From positions 194,585-258,584 of the forward strand of contig NZ_JACSPN010000004.1 of NCBI RefSeq assembly GCF_015142735.1: a stretch of 64,000 nt of DNA, written 5' to 3'. The stretch's first letter is position 1. Every line of letters begins with the position of its first letter. Shown here piece after piece: positions 43,668 through 51,737 of this stretch. A program made the translations under genes and the position numbers. The DNA is from Oerskovia douganii. GTDB taxonomy: Bacteria; Actinomycetota; Actinomycetes; Actinomycetales; Cellulomonadaceae. The notes beneath the pieces are model-generated. The model ran no database searches. It saw only the letters and a list, made by a program, of their open reading frames with translations, and was not told where the DNA came from.

Positions 43668-43696
43668 ACCGTAACCGATCCGTTATCGGGTGCCAA
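43668..43696 (-). promoter_or_regulatory. Promoter of the rpfB-like gene
   Basis: TTGGCA (43691-43696) and TACGGT (43668-43673) on the minus strand with a 17-base spacer containing GATAACG and ATCGGT. Both hexamers and the spacer blocks match the promoter of paralog 1, although the downstream leaders differ in length. Confidence 0.6.
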
Positions 43697-43730
43697 CCCT
43701 GCGACACGCGTGACGGCGCCCCTCTGTCCG

Positions 43731-43780
43731 GGTTTCACCTCCTATGTCATAGGCGACGAGGGCTCTCGGAGGGTGAAACC
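43731..43780 (-). promoter_or_regulatory. Nested inverted repeats between paralogs 3 and 2
   Basis: The outer arms GGTTTCACC (43731-43739) and GGTGAAACC (43772-43780) are perfectly complementary, and a TCC/GGA pair continues the stem inward. Inside lies a perfect 13-bp palindrome CCTATG-T-CATAGG (43741-43753), unusually AT-rich for this DNA. The element is 25-75 bases beyond the stop of paralog 3 and about 35 bases above the -35 of the rpfB-like gene, so it may be a terminator, an operator or both. Confidence 0.5.
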
Positions 43781-43804
43781 TTCACATGTCCCGGGGCCTG
43801 CGAC

Positions 43805-44992
43805 CTAGTACCAGCCCTTGGACTGCGAGTGGCCCCAGGCGCCGCACGGCGTGCCGTAGCGGTTCTCGATGTAGCCCAGCCCCCAGGTGATCTGCGTCGC
43901 CGGGTTGGTCCGCCAGTCGGCCCCCGCGCTCGCCATCTTGGACCCAGGGAGGGCCTGCGGGATCCCGTAGGCACCGCTCGACCGGTTCTCCGCGGTCGCG
44001 TTCCACCGGCTCTCCTTCATCCAGAGCAGGTCGAGGCACGCGAACTGGTCGTCACCCCACCCGCGCTGGGCGGCGAGGGACTTGGCGATCGCTTTGGAGG
44101 AACCCGGGTCGACCTTGATCGTCGAGGGGTCGAGGGTGCCCACGACCACGACCTCGGTCCGGGGTTCGCGGACGACCGTCCGCTCCAGCACCGTCCGCGA
44201 GACCTCGGCGCCGCCGACCGTCTGGATCTCGTACGTGGTGATCGCCTCGCCGACCCGGCCCGACGTCCGGACGTTCCGCTGCCCCTGCGGGAGGTAGGGA
44301 TCCTTGACCTCCTCCGTGGCGAACGGCAGAGATTCCGTGACGGTCGCCGCACCCTGCGCGGCGCGAGTCACGAGGACCAGCATCCCGTCGACCGCCGCCG
44401 CCCCGAGGGGCACCGACACCGCGTCCCCCTCCGACAGGACGATGCCCGCGTGGTCGAGGACCGCCTGGACGGAGGCCTCCGCGGTCGTGGCCGAGACGAT
44501 CCCGCCGTCGACCGCGACGTGGACGGTCTTGAGGGTCGACACGCGGATCTGCTCGCGCCCGAGCGACTGGGAGCGAGACACCGAGGTCCTGGCCCCCTCC
44601 GCACGCGGACCGAGGGCGCTGACGAGCTCGCCCACGGTGCTCGCGGTCGTGACGAAGGTCTGGGGCTCGCCGTCCAGCTCGAGCGAGACCTCCCTGCTCG
44701 TGCGCACGACGATCGTCCCGCCGTCGCTCGCCGAGGAGGAGGCCGAGGGCTCGACGAGGTCGCCGTCCTTCACGTCGATCTTCTGGAACGCCAGCAGGTC
44801 ACCGACCGTGGAACCGTAGGCGCTCACGGTGCGCACCTCGCCGTCGAGGTCGATCGTCACGGACTTGTGGGACAGCGCGAACACACCGGTCGCGCCGACC
44901 ACGGTCGCGAGGATCGCGGCCTGCGCGACGAGACGCTTCCTGCCCGTCAGGGAGTCCCTGGGGGCACCCGCACGACCGACCACGTGAACCAT
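43805..44992 (-). CDS. G5/DUF348 wall-lytic protein with SLT-like catalytic domain (rpf-region paralog 3)
   Basis: A 395-residue protein built like paralog 1: span near residues 23-41 (LVAQAAILATVVGATGVFAL), DUF348 repeats starting VTIDLDGEVRTVSAYGSTV, G5 (about 235-305), and a C-terminal domain with catalytic Glu in LLWMKESRWNATA and SSGAYGIPQALPGSKMASAGADWRTNP. That catalytic end is almost the same as in paralog 1 (LWTKESNWNY, same WGHSQ ending), while the N-terminal half is quite different, so domains have been shuffled among the three genes. A GTG/ATG choice near 44992 is not settled. Weak promoter upstream; tatD follows the usual order. Confidence 0.87.
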   Translation of the reverse strand: MVHVVGRAGAPRDSLTGRKRLVAQAAILATVVGATGVFALSHKSVTIDLDGEVRTVSAYGSTVGDLLAFQKIDVKDGDLVEPSASSSASDGGTIVVRTSREVSLELDGEPQTFVTTASTVGELVSALGPRAEGARTSVSRSQSLGREQIRVSTLKTVHVAVDGGIVSATTAEASVQAVLDHAGIVLSEGDAVSVPLGAAAVDGMLVLVTRAAQGAATVTESLPFATEEVKDPYLPQGQRNVRTSGRVGEAITTYEIQTVGGAEVSRTVLERTVVREPRTEVVVVGTLDPSTIKVDPGSSKAIAKSLAAQRGWGDDQFACLDLLWMKESRWNATAENRSSGAYGIPQALPGSKMASAGADWRTNPATQITWGLGYIENRYGTPCGAWGHSQSKGWY

Positions 44993-45046
44993 CCGTTCTG
45001 CTCTCTGCCCGGCCCGTCGATGCTTCCGGGCATCACGGACATGCAG

Positions 45047-45076
45047 ACCGTAATGGATACGCCGCGTCGGGGGGAA
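45047..45076 (-). promoter_or_regulatory. Possible promoter of paralog 3
   Basis: TACGGT (45047-45052, minus strand), preceded by ATT as in the related promoters (GT/AT-TACGGT). The best -35 is a poor TTCCCC (45071-45076) at 18 bases. The -10 lies 55 bases upstream of the start codon. Its weight comes mostly from the shared hexamer. Confidence 0.35.
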
Positions 45077-45130
45077 GTCCGTCCGGCGCGTCGGCCCCGC
45101 AGGGGCACGCCGGGTCCGGGCCCGCCGGGG

Positions 45131-46060
45131 TCACCAGGGGCCGTAGACCTGCTCGGCGGTCGCGCTGAGTCGCGTGCACACGTCGACGAGCGGCACGTCC
45201 GTGACCTCGGCGACCTTCCGGACGGTGTGCGGCAGGAGGTAGGGCGCGTTGGGCCGTCCACGGTACGGGTGGGGTGTCAGGTACGGGGCGTCCGTCTCGA
45301 CGAGCACCTGGCCCAGGGGCACGGCGGCGAGGGCCGCACGCAGCTCGTCGTTGGCGCCGAACGTCAGGGGCCCGGCGAACGACAGGTACCAGCCCTGCGC
45401 CGCGCACAGCCGCGCCATCTCGGAGTCCCCCGAGAAGCAGTGGAAGACCGTCCGCTCGGGCGCGCCGTCCGCGAGCAGGACCTCGATGACCTCGGCGTGC
45501 GCGTCGCGGTCGTGGATCTGGAGCGGGAGCCCGAGCTCCTTGGCGAGCGCGACGTGCGCGCGGAACGCCTCCCGCTGGACGGCCGCGCCCTCTGGACCCG
45601 TGCGGAACAGGTCCATGCCGGTCTCGCCGATCGCACGGATGCGGTCGTTGCCCAATGCGAGCGCGGCGATCTCCGCGATCGCGTCGTCGAGCCCGACGGC
45701 GTGGCGCGCCTGCGGGTCCGGCGTCAGCCCGTCGGGGCCCACCTCGGTCACGCCGGCGTGCAGGGTCGCCTCGTTGGGGTGGATCGCGATCGCCCCGACC
45801 AGCGCCCGGTGCTCACGCACCAGCGCGGCGGTCCGGCGGGCCGCAGGCAGGTCGCAGCCGACCTGGACCATGCGGTCCACCCCGACCCGGGCCGCGTCCT
45901 CGACGTGCTGCTCGACCGTCGGGACGACGACGGGGCGCCCCTCCTCGTCGACCTCGGGCAGGACGTCCGCGATCGACTCGAGGTGCGTGTGGTCGTCGAC
46001 CACGGGCACGGGCAGCCGCTCGGGGGCGGGCGGCCACCCGCGCTCACGCTTGCGTGCCAC
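45131..46060 (-). CDS. tatD: TatD family metal-dependent DNase
   Basis: A 309-residue TIM-barrel metallohydrolase of the TatD/YcfH type, a 3'-5' exonuclease or hydrolase in DNA quality control. VVDDHTHLESI near residue 20 holds the HxH metal pair, VGCDLPAARRTAALV and GETGMDLFRTG the Glu, QIHDRDAH the histidine, FHCFSGDSEMARLC the next, and VETDAPYLTPHPYRGRPNAP the final aspartate. GTG start 2 bases after the metG stop, so the two form an operon. The metG-tatD-rpf order is conserved in actinobacteria. Confidence 0.93.
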   Translation of the reverse strand: MARKRERGWPPAPERLPVPVVDDHTHLESIADVLPEVDEEGRPVVVPTVEQHVEDAARVGVDRMVQVGCDLPAARRTAALVREHRALVGAIAIHPNEATLHAGVTEVGPDGLTPDPQARHAVGLDDAIAEIAALALGNDRIRAIGETGMDLFRTGPEGAAVQREAFRAHVALAKELGLPLQIHDRDAHAEVIEVLLADGAPERTVFHCFSGDSEMARLCAAQGWYLSFAGPLTFGANDELRAALAAVPLGQVLVETDAPYLTPHPYRGRPNAPYLLPHTVRKVAEVTDVPLVDVCTRLSATAEQVYGPW

Positions 46061-46062
46061 GG

Positions 46063-47709
46063 TCAGGACGCCTCGGTGACCGGGTCCTCGAGGCGCGGGA
46101 ACAGCGACGCACCCTTGGTGACCGTGGTACCGGCGGGCAGCACACCGAAGCGCGCGGCGCCGTCGACCGGCTGGACCGCGAGCGCACCGAGCGGCGCCTC
46201 GGCGCCGAGCGAGACCCAGAGCGCCTGGGCGGCCTTCGGGGTGATCGGGTGCAGCAGCACCGCGAGCGAGCGCAGTGCCTCGGCGGCCGTGACGAGGATC
46301 GTGGCGAGGCGCCCCTCCTGGATCCAGGTGGCATCGGGCGCCGTGCCGTCACGTTCCTCGTCGAGCTTGGCGACCTTCCACGGCTCCTGCTCGGTGAGGT
46401 ACAGGTTCGTGGCGTCGACCAGCGTCCACACCGCGTTGATGGCCTCGTGGATCGCGAGCGCGTCGATCGCCTTCTCGGCTGCCTGGACCGCCTGCGCGGC
46501 GACCTGCTCGAGCGCCTGCTCGGCCGGGCCCGCGGGGCCCGCCTGCGGGAGCACGCCGCCGTAGTACTTGCCGACCATGGCCGCGACGCGCGAGGCCAGG
46601 TTGCCGAACCCGTTCGCGAGCTCCGCGTTGTAGCGGGCCGAGAGGTCCTCCCACGAGAACGACCCGTCCTGGCCGAACGCGATGGCGCGCATGAAGTAGT
46701 AGCGGAACGCGTCGGACCCGAAGTGGTCGATGATCTGGCTCGGCGCGATGCCCGTGAGCTTCGACTTGCTCATCTTCTCGCCGCCGACCAGGAGCCAGCC
46801 GTGCGCGAACACGGTCTTGGGCAGGGGCAGACCCGCCGCCATGAGCATCGCGGGCCAGATCACCGCGTGGAAGCGCAGGATGTCCTTGCCGACCAGGTGC
46901 ACGTTCGCGGGCCACGTGGCCGCGAACTTGGCCTGCTGCTCGGGGTCGTCGCTGTCCAGCCCGACGGCGGTCGCGTAGTTGAGCAGCGCGTCGAACCACA
47001 CGTAGAGCACGTGCGTGGTGTCCCACGGGATGGGGATGCCCCAGTCGAACGTGTTGCGCGAGATCGACAGGTCCTGCAGACCACCCTTGACGAACGCGAG
47101 CACCTCGTTGCGTGCGCTGGCGGGCTGGACGAACTCGGGGTGCGCCTCGTAGAGCGCGAGCAGGCGGTCCTGGTACGCGCTCATCTTGAAGAAGTAGTTC
47201 TGCTCGGAGAGCATCTCCACGGGCTTGCCGTGGATGGGGCAGAGCTTCTGGCCCTCGTGCTCGCCCGTGCCGTCGATCAGGTCGCCCGGGAGCTTGTACT
47301 CCTCGCAGCCCACGCAGTACGGGCCCTCGTACGAGCCCGCGTAGATCTCGCCCTTGTTGTACAGGTCCTGGATGAAGGCCTGTACGCGCTCGGTGTGGCG
47401 GGGCTGGGTGGTGCGGATGAAGTCGTCGTTGAGCGCGTCGAGCGTGTGCAGGACGGGCTTCCACGAGCTCTCCACCAGGCGGTCCGCCCACTCCTGGGGG
47501 CTCACGCCGTTGGCCTCTGCGGTGCGCATGACCTTCTGCCCGTGCTCGTCCGTCCCCGTCAGGAACCACACCGGCTCCTGGCGCTGGCGGTGCCAGCGGG
47601 TGACGACGTCGGCCGCGACCGTCGTGTACGCGTGCCCGATGTGCGGGGCGTCGTTCACGTAGTAGATCGGGGTCGTGAGATAGAAGGTCTCCGAGGCTGC
47701 GTCAGGCAT
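46063..47709 (-). CDS. metG: Methionyl-tRNA synthetase
   Basis: A 548-residue class I synthetase charging initiator and elongator tRNA-Met. The HIGH motif is HIGH at residues 23-26, and the KMSKS loop is EKMSKSKLTG near residue 310. A connective-peptide cysteine set begins CVGCEEYK and continues KLCPIHGK, and WGIPIPWDTTHVLYVWFDALLNY is the usual editing and Met-binding stretch. There is no C-terminal tRNA-binding (EMAP-like) domain, as usual for actinobacterial MetG. The ATG at 47709 gives a normal N-terminus; the frame is open 24 codons further upstream. Confidence 0.96.
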   Translation of the reverse strand: MPDAASETFYLTTPIYYVNDAPHIGHAYTTVAADVVTRWHRQRQEPVWFLTGTDEHGQKVMRTAEANGVSPQEWADRLVESSWKPVLHTLDALNDDFIRTTQPRHTERVQAFIQDLYNKGEIYAGSYEGPYCVGCEEYKLPGDLIDGTGEHEGQKLCPIHGKPVEMLSEQNYFFKMSAYQDRLLALYEAHPEFVQPASARNEVLAFVKGGLQDLSISRNTFDWGIPIPWDTTHVLYVWFDALLNYATAVGLDSDDPEQQAKFAATWPANVHLVGKDILRFHAVIWPAMLMAAGLPLPKTVFAHGWLLVGGEKMSKSKLTGIAPSQIIDHFGSDAFRYYFMRAIAFGQDGSFSWEDLSARYNAELANGFGNLASRVAAMVGKYYGGVLPQAGPAGPAEQALEQVAAQAVQAAEKAIDALAIHEAINAVWTLVDATNLYLTEQEPWKVAKLDEERDGTAPDATWIQEGRLATILVTAAEALRSLAVLLHPITPKAAQALWVSLGAEAPLGALAVQPVDGAARFGVLPAGTTVTKGASLFPRLEDPVTEAS

Positions 47710-47782
47710 GGTCCTCATCGTAGTTGTCCCGGCCCCGCTGCCGCGCCGCTGTCCGCGGACCGCGCCGCGGGCGACCACCACC

Positions 47783-49024
47783 TCAGCCCGTCGCCAGGTC
47801 GACCCGCAGCAGGTGGTCGTCGCCCGCGGACGGGCTCCCGCGGCCGTCCGTCTCGTTCGTCAGGACGAGCAACGACCACGGCACGTCCGGGTCCGTGGCC
47901 CCGGCAGGGACCGGGACGACGGCCCGCAGCCGCCCCCACTCCCCCGTGAGCAACGCCTGCGGCTCGCCGAAGCCTGCGGGCCGGGCTCCGTCGTCGGGCC
48001 CCTGGTCCTCGCCCCACGCGAAGGGGACGCGCCACAGGCGCTCCCCGCGCAGCCCCGCGACGTAGACCCCGTCACCCAGGACCGCGAGGCCGCTCGGGCT
48101 CGCCTCCGACGTGGGCCAGGTCGCGATCGGGTCGACGAACGCCGTGCCGTCCGGCGCGGTCGCGGCACCGGCCGTGCCCTCGCGCTCGGGCCAGCCGTAG
48201 TTGCCGCCCGGCACGATCACGTTGACCTCGTCGAGAGTGTTCTGCCCGAACTCGCTCGCGAACATCCGCCCCATCGCGTCCCACCCCAGGCCCTGCACGT
48301 TGCGGTGGCCCAGGCTCCACACGCGCGAGCCGTCCGGGTTCCCCGGCGCCGCCTCGCCGTCGAGCGTGACCCGCAGGACCTTGCCCGCGAGGGAGTCCGG
48401 ATCCTGCGCGGCGTCCGGCTCGCCCGCGTCACCGGTCGCGACGTACAGGAACCCGTCGGGGCCGAACGCGACCTGGCCACCGTTGTGGTTGCCCGCCTTC
48501 GGGATACCGCCCACGACCGTCGTCAGCCCACCCAGCTCGGCCGTGGCGGGGTCGAGGGCCCCGCGCAGCACCTCGTTGCCGTCCTCGCCGGTCCGGTAGA
48601 CCACGACGGTCCCGTCCTCGGAGAACGTCGGCGCGACCGCGATGCCCAACAGGCCCCCCTCGCCGCCGTGGTCGGTCCCGTCCGCGAGCGCCTCGGCGCC
48701 CGGGCCCGTGACCGTGGCGGTCGTGCCCCCGGCCAGGTCGAGCAGGGTCACGGTCCCCTCGTCGCGCGAGGTCACCAGCAGCCGCCCGTCGGGGAGCGCC
48801 GTGAGGCCCCAGGGAGACGCCAGCTCGTCGACGACCGCGGCCGCGGTCGCGCGGACCGACGGGACCACCGTGATCAGCGCCGCTCCCGGAGTTCCCGGCG
48901 AGGTGGCCGTCGGGGCCGGCGGGGTCGGCGTCACCACGGTCGGCCCGGGGGCGGGGCCGCCCGAGCACGCGGCCGCGAGGCCGAGCGCCGCCACGAGCAG
49001 CACGACGGACACCTTCTGCCTCAC
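47783..49024 (-). CDS. PQQ-dependent sugar dehydrogenase-like lipoprotein
   Basis: A 413-residue exported lipoprotein with lipobox LAAAC (Cys20) after a short signal peptide. The body matches the soluble glucose/sorbosone dehydrogenase family (PF07995): SPWGLTALPDGRLLVTSRDEGTVTLLDLAGG, HGGEGGLLGIAVAPTF, HNGGQVAFGPDGFLYVATGDAGEPDAAQDPDSLAGKVLRV, VWSLGHRNVQGLGWD and GGNYGWPEREG are the usual blade motifs with the catalytic histidine region. It would oxidise sugars outside the membrane if PQQ is available; I see no PQQ genes here. A Pro/Thr-rich linker follows the lipid-attachment cysteine. Confidence 0.9.
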   Translation of the reverse strand: MRQKVSVVLLVAALGLAAACSGGPAPGPTVVTPTPPAPTATSPGTPGAALITVVPSVRATAAAVVDELASPWGLTALPDGRLLVTSRDEGTVTLLDLAGGTTATVTGPGAEALADGTDHGGEGGLLGIAVAPTFSEDGTVVVYRTGEDGNEVLRGALDPATAELGGLTTVVGGIPKAGNHNGGQVAFGPDGFLYVATGDAGEPDAAQDPDSLAGKVLRVTLDGEAAPGNPDGSRVWSLGHRNVQGLGWDAMGRMFASEFGQNTLDEVNVIVPGGNYGWPEREGTAGAATAPDGTAFVDPIATWPTSEASPSGLAVLGDGVYVAGLRGERLWRVPFAWGEDQGPDDGARPAGFGEPQALLTGEWGRLRAVVPVPAGATDPDVPWSLLVLTNETDGRGSPSAGDDHLLRVDLATG

Positions 49025-49151
49025 GGGCGCCTCCCCTCCGGGACGGGTCCGCTCATCGTCGCAGCGATCGTCCGCTGCGGCACGCGACGGGCGGGCCCGC
49101 CGCGCCCGAGGGGGGGGCGCACCGGGGCGCGCCCCGCGGGCGGGCCTGCGG

Positions 49152-50348
49152 CTACCGGAGGCGTGTCAGGCCCTTCTTGAGGTTGCGGATCGCCTGCGCC
49201 GTGCGCTGCTCGTTCTCGATGAGCGCGAACCGCACGAACCCGTCGCCGCCCGGCCCGAACCCGACACCGGGCGAGACCGCGACGTCGCACTCCTCGATCA
49301 CGTGCGTCGCGAACTCGATCGAGCCCATCTCGCGGTACGGCTCCGGGATGCGCGCCCACGCGAACATGGTGCCCTTCGGCCGGTGGATGTCCCAGCCGAT
49401 GCGGTCCAGCCCGTCGCACAGCGTGTTGCGCCGCGACTCGTAGACCGCCGAGACCTCCGTGGGGAAGTCGAGGGCCTCGTTGAGCGTCACGGTCGCCGCG
49501 ATCTGGATGGGCTGGAACGTGCCGTAGTCCAGGTAGGACTTGAGCTTGGCGAGCGCGCCCACCACGTCCGGGCGGCCCACGAGGAACGCCACGCGCCACC
49601 CGGCCATCGAGTAGGACTTGGTCATCGAGTACAGCTCGACCGCGACCTCCTTGGCACCGTCGCACTCCATGATCGAGGGCGGGCGCCAGCCGTCGAACGT
49701 CATGTCGGCGTACGCGAGGTCGTGGACCAGGACCACGTCGCGCTCGCGCGCCCAGTCGACCAGGCGCTGCAGGTCCTCCTTGGTCGCGACGGTCGTGGTC
49801 GGGTTGTGCGGGAAGGACAGCACGACGACCCGGGCCTTGGGCCACCCGTACTCCCACGACTCCATGACGCGGTCGATGTACCCGGACGCGTCCGTGCCGT
49901 CCCCGATCGCGACCTGCCGGGCGTCGGCCCCCGCGAAGTAGGGCCCCCAGATGTGGATGGGGTAGCTCGGCGTGGGGACGATCGCCGCGTCGCCCGGCTG
50001 CAGCAGCACCCACATGAGGTGGCTGAACCCCTCCTTGGCGCCGATGGTCGAGATGATCTCGGTGTCCGGGTCGAGCGTCACGCCGAACCGGCGCTGGTAC
50101 ATGTCGGCGGCTGCCTGCCGCAGCTTGGGGATGCCGCGCGACGCCGAGTACCGGTGGTTGCGCGTGTTGTGGACCGCCTCCGCGAGCTTGTCGACCGCGA
50201 CCTGCGGGCTCGGCAGGTCCGGGTTGCCGAAGCCCAGGTCGATCACGTCGCGCCCTGCGCGGCGCGCCTCGAGCTTGAGCGAGTCGATGATCGTGAAGAC
50301 GTACGGGGGCAGGCCGGGGATCCGGCGGAACTCCATCTCGCGTGGCAT
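49152..50348 (-). CDS. Class I aminotransferase (AlaA/AlaC-like)
   Basis: A 398-residue PLP enzyme, probably a glutamate-pyruvate (alanine) or related aminotransferase. FRRIPGLPPYVFTIIDSLKLEARRAGRDVIDLGFGNPDLPSP begins the protein as in the AlaC group. TIGAKEGFSHLMWVLLQPGD and SFPHNPTTTVATKEDL bind the cofactor phosphate and pyridine ring. The PLP lysine is in SMTKSYSMAGWRVAF (about residue 243), and the closing arginine is in GFVRFALIENEQR. The ATG at 50348 was chosen because the conserved N-terminus starts there. A MarR-like gene lies 77 bases upstream on the same strand. Confidence 0.9.
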   Translation of the reverse strand: MPREMEFRRIPGLPPYVFTIIDSLKLEARRAGRDVIDLGFGNPDLPSPQVAVDKLAEAVHNTRNHRYSASRGIPKLRQAAADMYQRRFGVTLDPDTEIISTIGAKEGFSHLMWVLLQPGDAAIVPTPSYPIHIWGPYFAGADARQVAIGDGTDASGYIDRVMESWEYGWPKARVVVLSFPHNPTTTVATKEDLQRLVDWARERDVVLVHDLAYADMTFDGWRPPSIMECDGAKEVAVELYSMTKSYSMAGWRVAFLVGRPDVVGALAKLKSYLDYGTFQPIQIAATVTLNEALDFPTEVSAVYESRRNTLCDGLDRIGWDIHRPKGTMFAWARIPEPYREMGSIEFATHVIEECDVAVSPGVGFGPGGDGFVRFALIENEQRTAQAIRNLKKGLTRLR

Positions 50349-50425
50349 CCCGGCAGGGTACGCCCGCCGGGGCGTGACGTGGTGCGCGTCCTGGCCCGCG
50401 GACGGGCCGTCCCGACGTGGGCCGG

Positions 50426-50932
50426 TCACCTCCCGGGCGACCAGCCGAGGTTGCGGGCCATCTGCTCGAGCGTGGCGATCGTCTGCTCGTACTGCTCGCG
50501 GCTGATCCCCTCGGCGAGCTGCTCCCGGGAGACCGAGACGGCGTCGAGGAGGTCGTGGTAGGCGTGCTGCCCGGCGACCGTCACCTCCCACCTGGCGCCC
50601 ACCTGGGTCACCCACCCGCGCGCCTGCAGGTCCGCGATCTCGGCGCTCACCCCCGCCGCCTGGCCCGCGGGGCCGGACCCACCCACCGCGGTGAACGGCG
50701 ACAGCACGCTGTCGACCGTCGTGGCGTCCCCGACGCCGTCGCGGATCATGTTGAGGACCTGCCAGTGGCGGCGGGTCAGGCCGGTCCGGTGGAAGACGTC
50801 GTCGAAGGACTGGTCGATCAGCCGGTCCACGAGCTTGAGCCAGTAGCCGACGGGCCGCTCGTCCGGGGCGCGCCCGGTCTGCTGCTCGGCGGTGCTCCCG
50901 CTCGGACGTCCGGTCGCGCCGGTCGTGCTCAT
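50426..50932 (-). CDS. MarR-like winged-helix regulator
   Basis: A 168-residue protein with a MarR-type layout: a long first helix (VGYWLKLVDRLIDQSFDDVFHRTGLTRRHWQVL), then IRDGVGDATTVDSVLSPF, and the recognition and wing region VSAEIADLQARGWVTQVGARWEVTVAGQHAYHDLL. The wing is short, and the DxR motif of classical MarR is absent. The C-terminal helices include the conserved EQLAEGISREQYEQTIATLEQMARNLGW pattern of many actinobacterial relatives. It may regulate itself, the aminotransferase gene downstream, or the divergent pncA gene; none can be shown here. Confidence 0.8.
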   Translation of the reverse strand: MSTTGATGRPSGSTAEQQTGRAPDERPVGYWLKLVDRLIDQSFDDVFHRTGLTRRHWQVLNMIRDGVGDATTVDSVLSPFTAVGGSGPAGQAAGVSAEIADLQARGWVTQVGARWEVTVAGQHAYHDLLDAVSVSREQLAEGISREQYEQTIATLEQMARNLGWSPGR

Positions 50933-51083
50933 GGTCGGCTCCTTCGCTCGGCCTCCGGCGGGCAGGCGGGCCCGCCGACTGGACCCAGCGTACGAACGAC
51001 CTGGCGCCCCCGCCCCGTGAGCGGTCTGCCGGTGCGCGCCGCGGGGCTGTCCCGGGCCCGTCGTCCGGTGGCAGAGTGGGGCC
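50933..51083. other. Divergent intergenic region between the MarR-like gene and pncA
   Basis: A 151-base gap. GGCGGGC-AGGC-GGGCCCGCC forms a hairpin at about 50958-50978 close to the MarR-like gene. No convincing -35/-10 pair was found for either gene. Confidence 0.3.
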
Positions 51084-51689
51084 ATGACCAGCACCGACAC
51101 GACCGCCTCCGGTCGCGCTCTGATCGTCGTCGACGTCCAGCCCACGTTCTGCGAGGGCGGTGAGCTCGCGGTCGTGGGCGGCGACGCCGTCGCCCACGCC
51201 ATCGCGGGCTTCGCGGCCCAGCACCGTACGGCGTACGACCTCGTCGTGACCACCCAGGACTGGCACGTCGACCCCGGCCACCACTTCGCCACGGCCCCCG
51301 AGGTCCCCGACTTCGTCGACACCTGGCCGCCGCACGGCCTGGCCGGCACCCCGAACGCCGAGCTGCACCCGGCCCTCGCGGACCTCGCCCCCGACGCGAG
51401 CGTCAAGAAGGGCGAGCACCAGGCGGCGTACTCGGGCTTCGAGGGGGTCGACGACGCGGGCCGCACCCTCGCGCAGATCCTCCAGGAGGCCGGGGTCTCG
51501 TCGGCCGACGTCGTCGGGATCGCCGAGTCGCACTGCGTCCGGGCGACCGCGCTCGACGCGCACGCGCTGGGGCTGGCGACACGCGTCCTGACCGACCTGA
51601 CCGTGCCCGTCTCGGAGGAGCTCGGCCAGGCCGCCAGGGCCGAGCTCGCAGCGGCCGGCGTCACGCTGGTGCGGTCGACCGAGGCCTAG
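51084..51689 (+). CDS. pncA: Nicotinamidase (isochorismatase family)
   Basis: A 201-residue hydrolase converting nicotinamide to nicotinate for NAD salvage. The catalytic triad is readable: Asp17 in ALIVVDVQPTF, Lys108/109 in VKKGEHQAAYSGFEG, and Cys151 in GIAESHCVRATALDA. The metal site is TQDWHVDPGHHF (Asp59, His61, His66/67). Family-specific WPPHG also occurs, which distinguishes nicotinamidases from other isochorismatase-fold proteins. It is a single gene transcribed away from the MarR-like gene and ends at a shared terminator with rsmI. Confidence 0.93.
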   Translation: MTSTDTTASGRALIVVDVQPTFCEGGELAVVGGDAVAHAIAGFAAQHRTAYDLVVTTQDWHVDPGHHFATAPEVPDFVDTWPPHGLAGTPNAELHPALADLAPDASVKKGEHQAAYSGFEGVDDAGRTLAQILQEAGVSSADVVGIAESHCVRATALDAHALGLATRVLTDLTVPVSEELGQAARAELAAAGVTLVRSTEA

Positions 51690-51699
51690 CAGCCCGCCG

Positions 51700-51731
51700 G
51701 GGCGGGCGCGGCCGCACGGTCGCGCCCGCCC
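51700..51731. terminator. Bidirectional terminator between pncA and rsmI
   Basis: GGGCGGGCGCG pairs perfectly with CGCGCCCGCCC around a 10-base loop. It begins 10 bases after the pncA stop and ends 6 bases before the rsmI stop on the other strand, so it can serve both convergent genes. Confidence 0.75.
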
Positions 51732-51737
51732 GGGACG

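Noticed and set aside
40331..44992. Annotating all three rpf-region genes as resuscitation-promoting factors
   Set aside because: Only the middle gene has the Rpf signature (CESGGN...YYGLYQFS); the other two end in an SLT/APF-like domain.
43532..46564. A 1010-codon open frame opposite paralog 3, tatD and metG
   Set aside because: Same reason: it runs through promoters and three conserved genes and has shadow-frame composition.
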